Assembly: GCF_040954645.1 (NCBI RefSeq) | Contig: NC_092806.1 | Span: 131,029,151 to 131,093,150 of the forward strand | Length of the DNA stretch: 64,000 bases | Reading direction: 5' to 3' | Origin: Diabrotica undecimpunctata | Lineage: Eukaryota > Arthropoda > Insecta > Coleoptera > Chrysomelidae | Part shown: positions 33,031-43,779 of the stretch, piece after piece | Layout of the letters: every line of letters begins with the position of its first letter | How positions within the stretch are numbered: position 1 is the stretch's first letter | Notes under the pieces: model-generated | Seen by the model: the letters and a program-made list of their open reading frames with translations, nothing else | Told to the model about the DNA's origin: nothing | The model's database searches: none | Position numbers and translations under genes: made by a program

Positions 33031-34299
33031 ACGATTCGAAAATTAGTTAAAACAAGAATCAATAGAGAAAAAAACGGTGAAAAGAAAAGTGAACTAGCTC
33101 TGACACTTAACTGAAATAGACGAGAATAGATTAGTAAAGAAAAGTGATGAAAGCAAAAGACAAGGAAGAAGAAGTAGAAGTGGTAGGCCTAGAAAGAGGT
33201 GGTTGGAACATATCCATGGAATGTTTTGACAAGTAGTAATGATTGAATATTAACAAGATATGAGCATACCGAACAAACTGATAAGAATAAATGAAATGAC
33301 CATGAGAAAGTCAACAAAAAAGACATAACGGCAAAAAAGCAAATGGAAAATTGAGTGAGACAAAGTGACTCCCTTTCAACGTTATTGTTTATTAGCACTT
33401 GATAAAATTGTCAAAAAGATATGAAAAAGGGTATGCAGATGACATAACTATAGTAGCTCATGAGAAAAGAACATTAAAAAAGCTTCTCAGTTGACAAGGG
33501 AAAACACAACTCTCAAAGTACCTACTATTTTAATGGAAATAAGCCATAATTGAAGTTAAAAATAAGTTTTAAATGTTTGTATTTTGAAAACGATTCCCGA
33601 AGTGGAAATTGAAACTTAAATTTCTATTTCTATTCCTATTAAAATAGTAATTACTTTAAGATGCCACAAGAAAATAGTTTCAGAACAATATTAAAAAACA
33701 ACTCTCAGTTTTGAACTAGTTTTGAAGAAGTGAGAATCTTTAAAGATGTAGAAGAAAAGCGGGAGTAGCTCTTTCTCCATCTCATATAAGGTTAAGTTAG
33801 GTGAGATGGAACAGTTGTTAAAAGAGGATTTGAAAAACGGAGTTACGAAACATAGAAAAGAAGGTAAGACAGAAACACGTGGAGAAAAATAGTAACAAAA
33901 GCAAAAATACACCGAAGGGTGTGAAAGAAAGTGAAAAAAAAATGTTAACTGAAAAACATCTACAACTTATAGGTCAGCAACAACTTAAATTCGCTTGAGT
34001 ATTTTATTTATCCTTTAATAATGCTATTTTTGACTGTTGCCTCCGATTGATCGATGTTAAATTAAACAGACATTTATTTTTATCATAGTATAAAAATAAT
34101 TTTGTTGTTTAAAATTTTAGTACTGCGTACGTTTGTTAAATTAGAACTAACGTAGCTTTTTAATAAACCGGACAATATACAAAGTATTAGCATTTTAATC
34201 AATATTTAATCAAAGATATATTATATTTATTGTTATAAGAAAAATCTTAAAATTAGAAAATTTAGAAATTTGTATTAAGAAAGTATACCATAACCACTC
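33031..34299. other. No gene recognised
   Basis: AT- and purine-rich sequence; possibly remnants of the preceding LINE near 33030-33250, too decayed to claim. Confidence 0.4.
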
Positions 34300-34304
34300 A
34301 GTGA

Positions 34305-35690
34305 CTATAATAGCTCTGTCTCTTGTTTCATTGCTCTATCTTTGCTCTATATTAGGGGTAGCTGATGAAAAATCCGTAAAGACGTACTTTGTATACGTAT
34401 TTTGTTTTGTTTTTTTTTTAAATCTTAAAAAGTATAGATTTTTGACTATAAAAAGTTTATTATACATTATAAAGAAAAATATTTTTAATACAAGTTGTAG
34501 ATTATAAAAAATTCTTTATTTTGAGAGTATCCAAAATAAAACACATAAAAAATTGACCGAGATAATTATAAAAAACACTTATTTTTGTAGTATTTATAAA
34601 GTTAATATCTTTGTTTTTTGCATAAACACGTATAACTACTTAAAATTGTGACAGTTAATGAATTATTAAAGCATCCCAAATTTCAAACAGATCGACCAAA
34701 TAGTTTATAAGTTATTCAATTTGTTTATCCCGGAGAGCGATTATTTAAACAACTGTGCTTGTCCAAACAGTCACTGCAGAGGTAATTTAACGCAATCGAT
34801 TCTTTAAGGCTTCGTTTATAAGGTTTGTTAAAAAAAAACTTCAATATTGTATTAAATTTGTATTTAAAAAAACCGCTGTTTGAACATAAACAGCGGTTTA
34901 TGTTCAAACAGCTAAACATTTATAATAACTTTGACATTTTTTTATGTCACCTGGTTGTAAGTAGGCTCAATAAAAAGATGGTAACAAAGTACACTTTTCA
35001 AAAAAAGCAGAACCTTCTATGACCAATAACAAGAAAAGAAGCTGAAATATTGCACCGGAGAGTTCTTCCCCTTACATTTCTGTGGCGGTATTTTACGAGT
35101 ACCATCATTTTAACGGGTTATAACTTTTTACTTCTTCACTATGTATGCCATCTATCAGTTGGATCATCAAATTTAGATCTTCTTTTAGAATTTGTTCAAG
35201 TTTCAGCTCTTAATATTAATAAACAATGGGAATATGATTTTGAGAACAAAATGCTATCTGGTTTCCTATTGGCCATAGAAGATTCTGGTTTTTATCGTTC
35301 TCTTAGATAAACAAATGGAATAACTTATAAGCTATCAGTTTGAAAGTTAGCACACTTTAATAGCTCATTAAATGCCACAATTTTCAATAGTTATATTACA
35401 TGTTATTATGCAAAGAACAAAGTTATTAACATTTTTAAATTACTGCAAAATAAGGGTTTTTTGAAATTACCTTGGTCAATTCTTTATGTATTTTAATTTT
35501 GAAACTCTTTATGACTTATAACTTTTATTTGAATCATTTTATTCTAAAATGTATAAGAAACGTCTTTTACGCAAAAACTATTTTTTTCTCGGACGATTGT
35601 TTAATAAATAAACAAAAAAGCAAAATTAGTAGTACGTCTGCACATAATTGTCATCAGCTACCTCTTATACAGATAACGACATTGTATTGT
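34305..35690. mobile_element. Long-inverted-repeat (foldback-type) element, ~1.4 kb
   Basis: The left arm (about 34305-34735) matches the reverse complement of about 35312-35690 with many small differences. Landmarks are GGTAGCTGATGA at 34357 versus its inverse near 35653, an AATTGACC word, TTTGCATAA, and the pair around TTATAAGTTATTCAATTTG (34708) versus CAAATGGAATAACTTATAA (35314). Arms of ~400 bp enclose ~570 bp. A plus-strand frame of 86 codons at 35050-35310 is unrecognised. No transposase was found, so this would be non-autonomous. Terminal duplications were not resolved. Confidence 0.6.
34875..34912. repeat. Perfect 17-bp hairpin (4-nt loop)
   Basis: GCTGTTTGAACATAAAC at 34875-34891 is followed by AGCG and then its exact reverse complement at 34896-34912. 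It lies in the interior of the long-inverted-repeat element but off its centre. Function unknown; it could be a cruciform or replication-template-switch product. Confidence 0.8.
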
Positions 35691-36030
35691 TGACCATAGG
35701 AATTAAGATTTATTGCAATTCCATCTCTAGAGTATATTTATTATAATACTCTAAAACTAATTTTTTGGTTATTTTTTAGCCTTAATAGCAATACAGATAA
35801 ATAAGTAAGTAAATAAGTAATATGCTTTATTGTCACTGAAAATTGTACACATTTTATGGACAACGCTTATAACAATAAGACAAGAAAGAAGAAAAAAATC
35901 AGAATAAGAACCGTTTGTACTTTTAAATAAAAAAAAAAAACAATAAAATTCATCCAAACTTAAACATAAAAAATACTACGTAATTAAGAACCTACAAACT
36001 TCGTAAAATGTACCTAACAAAAAATAAAAA
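35691..36030. other. No gene recognised
   Basis: AT-rich sequence that may include the 3' end of the mariner-type element on the minus strand. Confidence 0.4.
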
Positions 36031-37085
36031 TTAGGAAAGCAGATGAATTAAGGGCTCAAATATTCCACCTCTTTGTGCTAAACAGTAACCAAATCTATCA
36101 TACAGATTTCTCCTCATATTTTGGAGTAGGGTTGGTATAATTCTTGCAGAGAAATGAAGTATTTTTGCCCTTAATTCGACTAGGTTTGTGGCCCTTTCAA
36201 ACTGATGCCTTTAAATGTTTTCTTTTTAGAAAACCCCAAAAAAAGAAATCGTTAGGCGCTAAGTCAGAGGATCTAGCGGGCCATTTAATTGTACCACGTG
36301 TACTTATCAGTCGACCAGGAAACGTTTGATTGAGGAAGTCAATAGTTGCTCTAGAGTTGTGAGCCGAACACCCATCCTGTTGGAAATAAACCTCCTGAAA
36401 ATTAACGGGAAGGTGTCGAACTGCAGGAATGATCTCATTCTGTAAAAGTTTTAAATATTTGGGCCCGTTTAGGTTTCCATCGATAAAAAATGGACCGACA
36501 ATATGGTCGCCTAACATCCCAGTCCAAACATTTAACTTTTGCGGATGCTGCGTTCGCACTGCAATACTGAGGTGCTTATTTTTCCTAGAATAATACCTAG
36601 TAACGGATGGATTGTGTTTTTTATGTAATGAAAATGAAGATTCGTCAGAAAATAAAATATTTTTTAAAAAGTGTACATTTTCATTCTGTTTATGTAACAT
36701 AAATTCACAAAACTCCATCCGCCTAAAGTTATCTTCTGGAAACAGTTCTTGTGTTGGTTGTATCTTAAAACGGTGATACCCATTCCTTTTGAGAACTCGC
36801 TGGACAGTTCGAGCATTCACGTTAACTTCCCTAGCAATTTGTACACTATTGCAGGGTTCACTAGCTTCCACAAAAGCACAAATATCAATATCCCTGTTTT
36901 GACGGTTCTCATCGTCAGGTCTAACACATGGTTCATTACCTTCATGACCCTTTTTACAACTGTTTACACATCCCGAAGTTTGAAAATGTTTAATGGTATT
37001 TTTAACTGTTGTAACACTTGGTGAGGGTCAATTTTCGAAGGCAACTATAAATAAATCAATTACTTCGCGTATCGAATGACCCTGA
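36031..37085 (-). pseudogene. mariner-type transposase (IS630-Tc1-mariner, DD41D), broken
   Basis: Read on the minus strand, this gene encodes a helix-turn-helix N-terminus (REVIDLFIVAFEN, then SVTTVKNTIKHFQTSG), a second HTH (SVQIAREVNVNARTVQRVL) and a DDE core with NILFSDESSF, VYFQQDGCSAHNS and WPARSSDLAPNDFFFWGFLK. The spacing between the second and third catalytic Asp is 41 residues, giving a DD41D signature rather than DD34D/E. A stop (TGA) at about 37024 breaks the N-terminal part. A frameshift near 36200-36230 separates the catalytic part from a C-terminus that continues in another frame to TAA at 36031. The upstream tract aaaatactttcag before 37061 resembles a splice acceptor. The copy is inactive. 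A DD41D group (rosa-like) is known in insects; assignment to it is from spacing only. Confidence 0.8.
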
Positions 37086-37326
37086 AAGTATTTTATTAAT
37101 TATTTGTTTATTCTTTCAGAACTTCGTTTACTGTGAAATGAATAAAGATGTGAAAACGTGTAAAATGTCACAGCGATTGCCATTGTGTTGTATGGTCAAT
37201 AAAACATTGTCGTGATCTGTATATGTTTTAGAACCTTTTAGAATCCTGTATAAGATTTTTTCAGATTTTTTTTCTTGACTGGAGTGGACGAGTCTAATGT
37301 GAAAAACTGTGTGTAAGAAAAATCTC

Positions 37327-37438
37327 ACTGTATATTGTATATCAGCGATAGAATAGAAGTATTGTATTATATTATATTGTTTTCTTGTTAACATACTGTG
37401 ACATTTTTGTGACTTTTTAAAGTTTGTATAAAATTAAA
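37327..37438 (-). repeat. ~110-bp repeat, inverted copy of 31582-31690
   Basis: Reverse complement of the sequence at 31582-31690 with about five differences by eye. It is followed downstream by unshared AT-rich DNA. Confidence 0.75.
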
Positions 37439-38603
<1,165 letters not shown>

Positions 38604-38604
<1 letters not shown>

Positions 38605-38622
38605 GGCGCAGTCAGTAGGATA
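38604..38622 (+). promoter_or_regulatory. Primer-binding site
   Basis: TGGCGCAGTCAGTAGGATA starts at the last base of the 5' LTR. TGGCG is complementary to a tRNA ending CGCCA, and the rest resembles the tRNA-Ser-type site of 17.6/297 elements. The exact tRNA needs a tRNA set to confirm. Confidence 0.75.
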
Positions 38623-38836
38623 GATAAAACGGGCTTTAGTGAATATAAATCCCGGTTCGTATTAACGATTTAATAATCTATCGAACTAATAAATAACTGG
38701 AACCGCGAATAAAGACTCTTAGTTGGGTGAATTGAGTAGCCTGACTTGAAGAATAGTGTAAAGGAAAATTCGAGTGAATATTGAAGTTCCTGTGAAGGTC
38801 CTGTTCCTGCCGTGTCAACGTGGACTCAGAGCATAG

Positions 38837-38859
38837 ATGGGCTGGAAACTATTCTTAAT
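38837..38859 (+). CDS. Predicted env leader exon
   Basis: A short frame opens at ATG 38837 and reaches a strong donor (AAT|GTAAGT, GT at 38860-38861), leaving two bases of a split codon. An acceptor near the end of pol (AG at 43743-43744) would continue it in the env frame, giving the envelope protein a hydrophobic N-terminus resembling a signal peptide. Errantiviruses are known to make env from a spliced RNA. The site lies upstream of the gag ATG. Splicing is inferred from sites and phase only. Confidence 0.7.
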
Positions 38860-38875
38860 GTAAGTACCTTTATTT

Positions 38876-40063
38876 ATGTCGTATAGAGAGCAACAATTTT
38901 TCATTAATTCAGATAGTTCAAGTAATTCTGACTCAGATTCTGACTCAAACAACAATACATTATCATTTAAAACTAAACCAAATACTTCTAATATTTTTCC
39001 TAAAATTATTTTATCAAAATCCAAATTAACTATGGCTTTACCTCAACTAAAAAAAGAATATCTGGACATGATCCCAGAATTCCATGGAGATGTTGCGTTA
39101 CTTCCACGCTTCATAGATATTTGCGAAAAATTAGTCAATAAATTCTATAATATAACCGACCCAACCGATTTTCAAAATGAATATTTGACTTCTAGCATTT
39201 TAGCAAAAATTAAAGGTGATGCCGCCATAAATATTTCCTCATGTAGTATAAGAACTTGGGAAAATTTAAAAGATGCTCTATTAAACACTTATGCAGATAA
39301 GAGAGACGTATATACACTTAGTATAGAAATCACACACCTTAAACAAGGCAATGAATCGCCATTTGAATTTTTCCAAAAAATACAGCATCTCTTAAATCTC
39401 CAAATATCTTTGTTGCAAACTCGTTCTAATATTAACGAACAAGAGATACTTGGTAGTTATTTCAGAAACTTAGCTTTAAGAGTATTGCTACGTGGTCTTA
39501 AGGAACCCTTGGGTACTTTTATGCGTACCAAAAACCCTATTGATATGAACACAGCTTTAAACGTTTTAACAAATGATTTTCAAATTTATATGGGACAAAG
39601 TAATTCCACTAAAAATCAAAACCCCTCATCATCAAGTAATTTTTCGCATAAAAACAAATCAAACTCATCTAATTATGTTCCACCAAATAAATTTAACTTC
39701 CAACCTAATTACCAAAGAAATCATAATTATTCTCAATCCCCAAAAAGTCACTATCAAAACATACAAACCCGAACTTTTAATAACAATAATCAAAACCAAC
39801 CTGGCAGTAGCAGAGATAATAACGTTTTTAGACCAAATCAAAACCGAAATCTTCCAAACCCAACTCCGATGACTATTTCAACAACTAATACTTCCAGACC
39901 GAACCAAAATTATCAAAACCGATATAAACCTCGTAATCAAACCTATTTTTCAAACCAACCACAAAATATAATTCCAGAAGAACTACATAATATAGACGAA
40001 ATAAATATTTCTGAAGATAATGACCATTTTTTAGAGCAACTTGCCTCGGACCAAATAGAATAG
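38876..40063 (+). CDS. gag (errantivirus-like capsid protein)
   Basis: A 395-codon ORF encoding the particle-forming Gag. An acidic, Ser/Asp/Asn-rich N-terminus (~40 residues) is followed by a capsid-like helical domain (residues ~50-235) with PEFHGDVALLPRFIDICEKL and RTWENLKDALLNTYADKRD segments like those of insect Ty3/gypsy Gags. The C-terminal ~150 residues are very rich in Asn, Gln, Pro, Ser and Arg and probably bind RNA. There is no CCHC zinc knuckle, as is usual for this group. The start at 38876 lies just past the env leader donor. Its end overlaps the pol frame by 40 bp with a frameshift signal. Confidence 0.9.
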   Translation: MSYREQQFFINSDSSSNSDSDSDSNNNTLSFKTKPNTSNIFPKIILSKSKLTMALPQLKKEYLDMIPEFHGDVALLPRFIDICEKLVNKFYNITDPTDFQNEYLTSSILAKIKGDAAINISSCSIRTWENLKDALLNTYADKRDVYTLSIEITHLKQGNESPFEFFQKIQHLLNLQISLLQTRSNINEQEILGSYFRNLALRVLLRGLKEPLGTFMRTKNPIDMNTALNVLTNDFQIYMGQSNSTKNQNPSSSSNFSHKNKSNSSNYVPPNKFNFQPNYQRNHNYSQSPKSHYQNIQTRTFNNNNQNQPGSSRDNNVFRPNQNRNLPNPTPMTISTTNTSRPNQNYQNRYKPRNQTYFSNQPQNIIPEELHNIDEINISEDNDHFLEQLASDQIE

Positions 40064-43000
40064 AATTATTAAATTTAACAAATAAAGAAAGTGAACTACC
40101 GTATATAATTTTTCCTGAAAATAATCTGAAAGTTTTAATTGATACCGGTAGTACTAAATCTTTTGTTGTTCCAAATGTAGCGGAAAAATATTTCAAAAAT
40201 TCCATTTTTCGGAAACCTTTTCAAGTTTCAACAGCACTAGGCATGACCCAACAAAATTTTTGTACTGTAATTCCTACTTCTAAAATATTTGAAACCAAAA
40301 ATCCTATGAAATTAAATTACTGTATATTTAAATTTCATGACTACTTTGATTGTTTATTAGGATTAGACAATCTTAAGAAACTTAATGCCAAAATAGACCT
40401 TACAAATAATGTCTTAATTACAAAGAATAGTCAAATTAAAATTCTTTATCATAATATTAACAAGGAAAGCATGAATTGCATAGTAGTGCCTCCTAGAACC
40501 GAACAAATTATTTTGGTAGACATAAAAAATGTCAATAATGGTGATGTAATAATTCCATATACCAAAATTGGGAATTTAGAAATCCCACAATGTTTAACAA
40601 AAGTTCAAAATAATAAAGCCATTTGCAGTATTTTGAACTCTTCTGAGAATGCCTGTAAAATTACTTTCACTTCACCTATCGAAGCTGAAAGATTCTCAGA
40701 AAACTATAGCACAGTTTACCCTAATTTAAATAATATATATGCAGACAAATTTAAATTCGATATTTCCAAAGTTCGTACCGAACACATGAATATCGAGGAA
40801 CGGGAAAAAATATTAAAGCTAATCAAAGAATTTTCAGATATATTTCATGTAACAGGCAATATGCTATCCTTTACTAGTAAAGTAAAACATAATATTAAAA
40901 CAGTTAACGATATACCTATTTACTCGAAGTCCTATAGATATCCTGAAATCTATAGAAAAGAGGTACAGAACCAGATTCAAAGTATGCTGGACCAAAATAT
41001 TATTCGTCCCTCAGACTCACCATGGTCATCCCCAATTTGGGTAGTTCCAAAAAAGTTGGACAACTCCCAAGTACCTAAATATAGGATTGTAGTCGACTAT
41101 AGGAAATTAAACGAAATTACTTTAGGAGATCGATATCCCCTACCTAATATTTCCGATCTACTTGACAAACTAGGTCGTTGTCAGTATTTCACAACTTTGG
41201 ATCTTGCTTCGGGATTTCATCAAATAGAAATGGCCGAAGAAGATATACCTAAAACAGCTTTTAACACCGAAAACGGTCACTACGAATTCCTTAGAATGCC
41301 CTTTGGATTGCGTAACGCCCCGGCGACCTTCCAAAGAGTAATGGACAATATACTTCGAGGAATTCAAAATGAAAAGTGTCTTGTGTACTTGGACGATATT
41401 ATAGTGTTTAGTACTAGTCTCCAAGAACACCTTACAAATCTAAAAGAAGTTTTTAAGCGATTAAGAGAGTCAAATTTTAAAATTCAGATTGATAAATCCG
41501 AATTTTTAAGAAAAGAGGTTGCATATCTGGGACACATCGTTACACCAGATGGCGTAAAACCCAATCCCGATAAAATTAAAGCTATAGTAAACTTTCCTAT
41601 TCCAAAAAATACTAAACAACTAAAAGGTTTCTTAGGATTATTGGGATACTATAGAAAGTTTATAAAAGATTTTTCAAAATTAACTAAGCCGTTAACTTCT
41701 CGTCTCAAAAAAGATGCAATCATAAATGTAAACGATTCAGATTATTCTCAGTGCTTCGAAATGTGTAAAAATCTTCTTATTAATGACCCAATATTGCAGT
41801 ACCCTGATTTTTCTAAACCATTTAACTTAACCACAGATGCAAGCAACTTTGCTTTAGGAGCTGTATTGAGCCAAGGAAAAATCGGATCTGATTTACCTAT
41901 AGCGTTTGCTAGTCGAACTCTAAATAAAAGCGAAACCAACTACTCAACAATTGAGAAGGAACTTCTTGCAATTGTTTGGGCAGTAAAATACTTTCGCCCT
42001 TATCTTTTTGGTCGTAAGTTTACAATTGTAACTGACCACAAGCCATTACAATGGCTATTTTCCTTAAAGGACCCTAACTCAAAGTTAGTTAGATGGCGCC
42101 TTAAATTGGAGGAATATGATTACAATATCATATACAAAAAGGGTGCATTAAACACTAATAGTGATTTTCTATCCAGGATAGAATTAAACGTAAATGAAAC
42201 AAATGATGCACAACTGAATACCGAAGAAGAAATTGATTACATAATAAATTTTGACGAAGAACTTCTTAATACTCCAAAAAATGATGTAGAAAACGAATCA
42301 CTCATAGTTGAATGCGACGAAAGAAATGAAGACCCAGATGACGAGAATAACACAATACACACCAATCAAGAAAATCCAACTATCGGCATCCCTATCGCAG
42401 AATATGCCGTAAATGTAGGAAAAAACCAATTAATAATTTCCGAAGTAAACTTCGAACCAGCAACACCCAGTATTATTAAATTATTTAATAATAAGTTAAG
42501 GATTCTAGTGCAATTTTCGAAAAACAATTTCGAAAAAGATGTCATAAAATTCATCAAAGAATATATTGTTCCAAGAACAAAATATCATTTATATTTTGAA
42601 AATCCTATATACGAAAAGTTTAGCGTAGTTCTCCAAAAATTCTTTAAAAATTCCCAAATATCCTTCATTAACTGTTTAAAAAAACTTATCGATGTTTCCC
42701 TCGATGAAATAAAAGAAATAATTAAAAACTACCATGAAGGAAAACAAAACCATAGAGGATTGGATGAGACTGAGTCACGTATAAAAAATATATATTATTG
42801 GCCCAATCAAAGGGCTTCGATTCAAACCTATATAAATGAGTGCGAAATCTGTCAACTAACTAAATACGACAGAAAACCAATCAAACCATTTTATAATGTT
42901 ACACCCACAGCAATCAAACCCTTCCAAATATTACATCTCGATACAATTACATTAGAAAATACTAAATTTCTAACGTTAATCGATTCATTTTCCAAATATG

Positions 43001-43779
43001 GCCAACTCTACAAATTAAACTCCGCCCAAGGAATAGAAGTTGTAAACGCCCTAATAAAGTACTTCTCTCATCATAATACACCCGACCAAATAATCTCGGA
43101 CAATGGTACCGAACTTAAAAATTCTCTTGTCCAAGAACTTCTTTCTATTCATAAAATCAAGATCCATTTTATATCTTCACAACACCCAGAATCTAATGGA
43201 ATTGCCGAAAGATTTCATAGCACAATTATCGAACATATTAGATTATTTAATAACCGCGACGAATTTAAGGATGAACCAATAGAACAAAAAGTTAATTACG
43301 CCTTATTGGCTTATAATAGTAGTATACATTCAGTGACTAAATTAAAACCTTACGAAATAATAAATGGACATTTAGAAAATACTTCTATATTCGACTTAGA
43401 TCTTGAAAAGCAACTTAATAATAATTATATAATAAACCATAAAGAAAAAATGAAGTTACTTTACTCAGAAATAAATAAAACTATACAAGAAAATAAAGAA
43501 AAAATAATTGGAAAAGCAAACTTAAATCGTGAAGAATTACCTGAAACAATTCCCCCCGAGATATTTGTACGTAACAAACAAATTAAAGGAAAAACAAAAA
43601 ATAAATATCAAAAGGAAGAAATAAAAAATATCAATCGCGAAAGAAAAACAGCCAAAATCATTACTCGACATAAAAATACAACTGAAGACATACACCTATC
43701 TAATATTAAACGTCCTAAACGAAAACCTTATAATTTTATTGCAGGTGCATCGCAGTCGGACATGCAGCGATCAACATAA
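40024..43779 (+). CDS. pol (protease-RT-RNase H-integrase)
   Basis: An open frame of ~1,250 codons, entered by -1 frameshifting; the first ATG at 40243 is already downstream of the protease active site. In order: aspartic protease with DTGSTKSF (DTG at 40141-40149); reverse transcriptase with SPWSSPIWVVPKK, VDYRKLNEIT, LDLASGFHQI, RMPFGLRNAPATFQ and the catalytic YLDDI box (41386-41400); RNase H with TTDASNFALGAVLSQ, IEKELLAIVWAVKYFRPY and VTDHKPLQWL; an H-H-C-C zinc domain with CEICQLTKYD; and integrase with LHLDTI, ISDNGTE and SNGIAERFH, where the last Asp-Glu pair is separated by 35 residues as expected. The tail is basic and RNA/DNA-binding-like. No lesion is seen. Together these enzymes process Gag-Pol, copy the RNA and insert the cDNA. 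Confidence 0.95.
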   Translation, partial: PFFRATCLGPNRIELLNLTNKESELPYIIFPENNLKVLIDTGSTKSFVVPNVAEKYFKNSIFRKPFQVSTALGMTQQNFCTVIPTSKIFETKNPMKLNYCIFKFHDYFDCLLGLDNLKKLNAKIDLTNNVLITKNSQIKILYHNINKESMNCIVVPPRTEQIILVDIKNVNNGDVIIPYTKIGNLEIPQCLTKVQNNKAICSILNSSENACKITFTSPIEAERFSENYSTVYPNLNNIYADKFKFDISKVRTEHMNIEEREKILKLIKEFSDIFHVTGNMLSFTSKVKHNIKTVNDIPIYSKSYRYPEIYRKEVQNQIQSMLDQNIIRPSDSPWSSPIWVVPKKLDNSQVPKYRIVVDYRKLNEITLGDRYPLPNISDLLDKLGRCQYFTTLDLASGFHQIEMAEEDIPKTAFNTENGHYEFLRMPFGLRNAPATFQRVMDNILRGIQNEKCLVYLDDIIVFSTSLQEHLTNLKEVFKRLRESNFKIQIDKSEFLRKEVAYLGHIVTPDGVKPNPDKIKAIVNFPIPKNTKQLKGFLGLLGYYRKFIKDFSKLTKPLTSRLKKDAIINVNDSDYSQCFEMCKNLLINDPILQYPDFSKPFNLTTDASNFALGAVLSQGKIGSDLPIAFASRTLNKSETNYSTIEKELLAIVWAVKYFRPYLFGRKFTIVTDHKPLQWLFSLKDPNSKLVRWRLKLEEYDYNIIYKKGALNTNSDFLSRIELNVNETNDAQLNTEEEIDYIINFDEELLNTPKNDVENESLIVECDERNEDPDDENNTIHTNQENPTIGIPIAEYAVNVGKNQLIISEVNFEPATPSIIKLFNNKLRILVQFSKNNFEKDVIKFIKEYIVPRTKYHLYFENPIYEKFSVVLQKFFKNSQISFINCLKKLIDVSLDEIKEIIKNYHEGKQNHRGLDETESRIKNIYYWPNQRASIQTYINECEICQLTKYDRKPIKPFYNVTPTAIKPFQILHLDTITLENTKFLTLIDSFSKYGQLYKLNSAQGIEVVNALIKYFSHHNTPDQIISDNGTELKNSLVQELLSIHKIKIHFISSQHPESNGIAERFHSTIIEHIRLFNNRDEFKDEPIEQKVNYALLAYNSSIHSVTKLKPYEIINGHLENTSIFDLDLEKQLNNNYIINHKEKMKLLYSEINKTIQENKEKIIGKANLNREELPETIPPEIFVRNKQIKGKTKNKYQKEEIKNINRERKTAKIITRHKNTTEDIHLSNIKRPKRKPYNFIAGASQSDMQRST
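40027..40033 (+). promoter_or_regulatory. Predicted -1 ribosomal frameshift site (T TTT TTA)
   Basis: In the gag frame the codons cat-ttt-tta contain the heptamer T TTT TTA, a canonical X XXY YYZ slippery site. Pol lies in the -1 frame and opens right after a stop at 40021-40023, so slippage here would yield Gag-Pol. A downstream RNA structure was not modelled. Confidence 0.75.
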
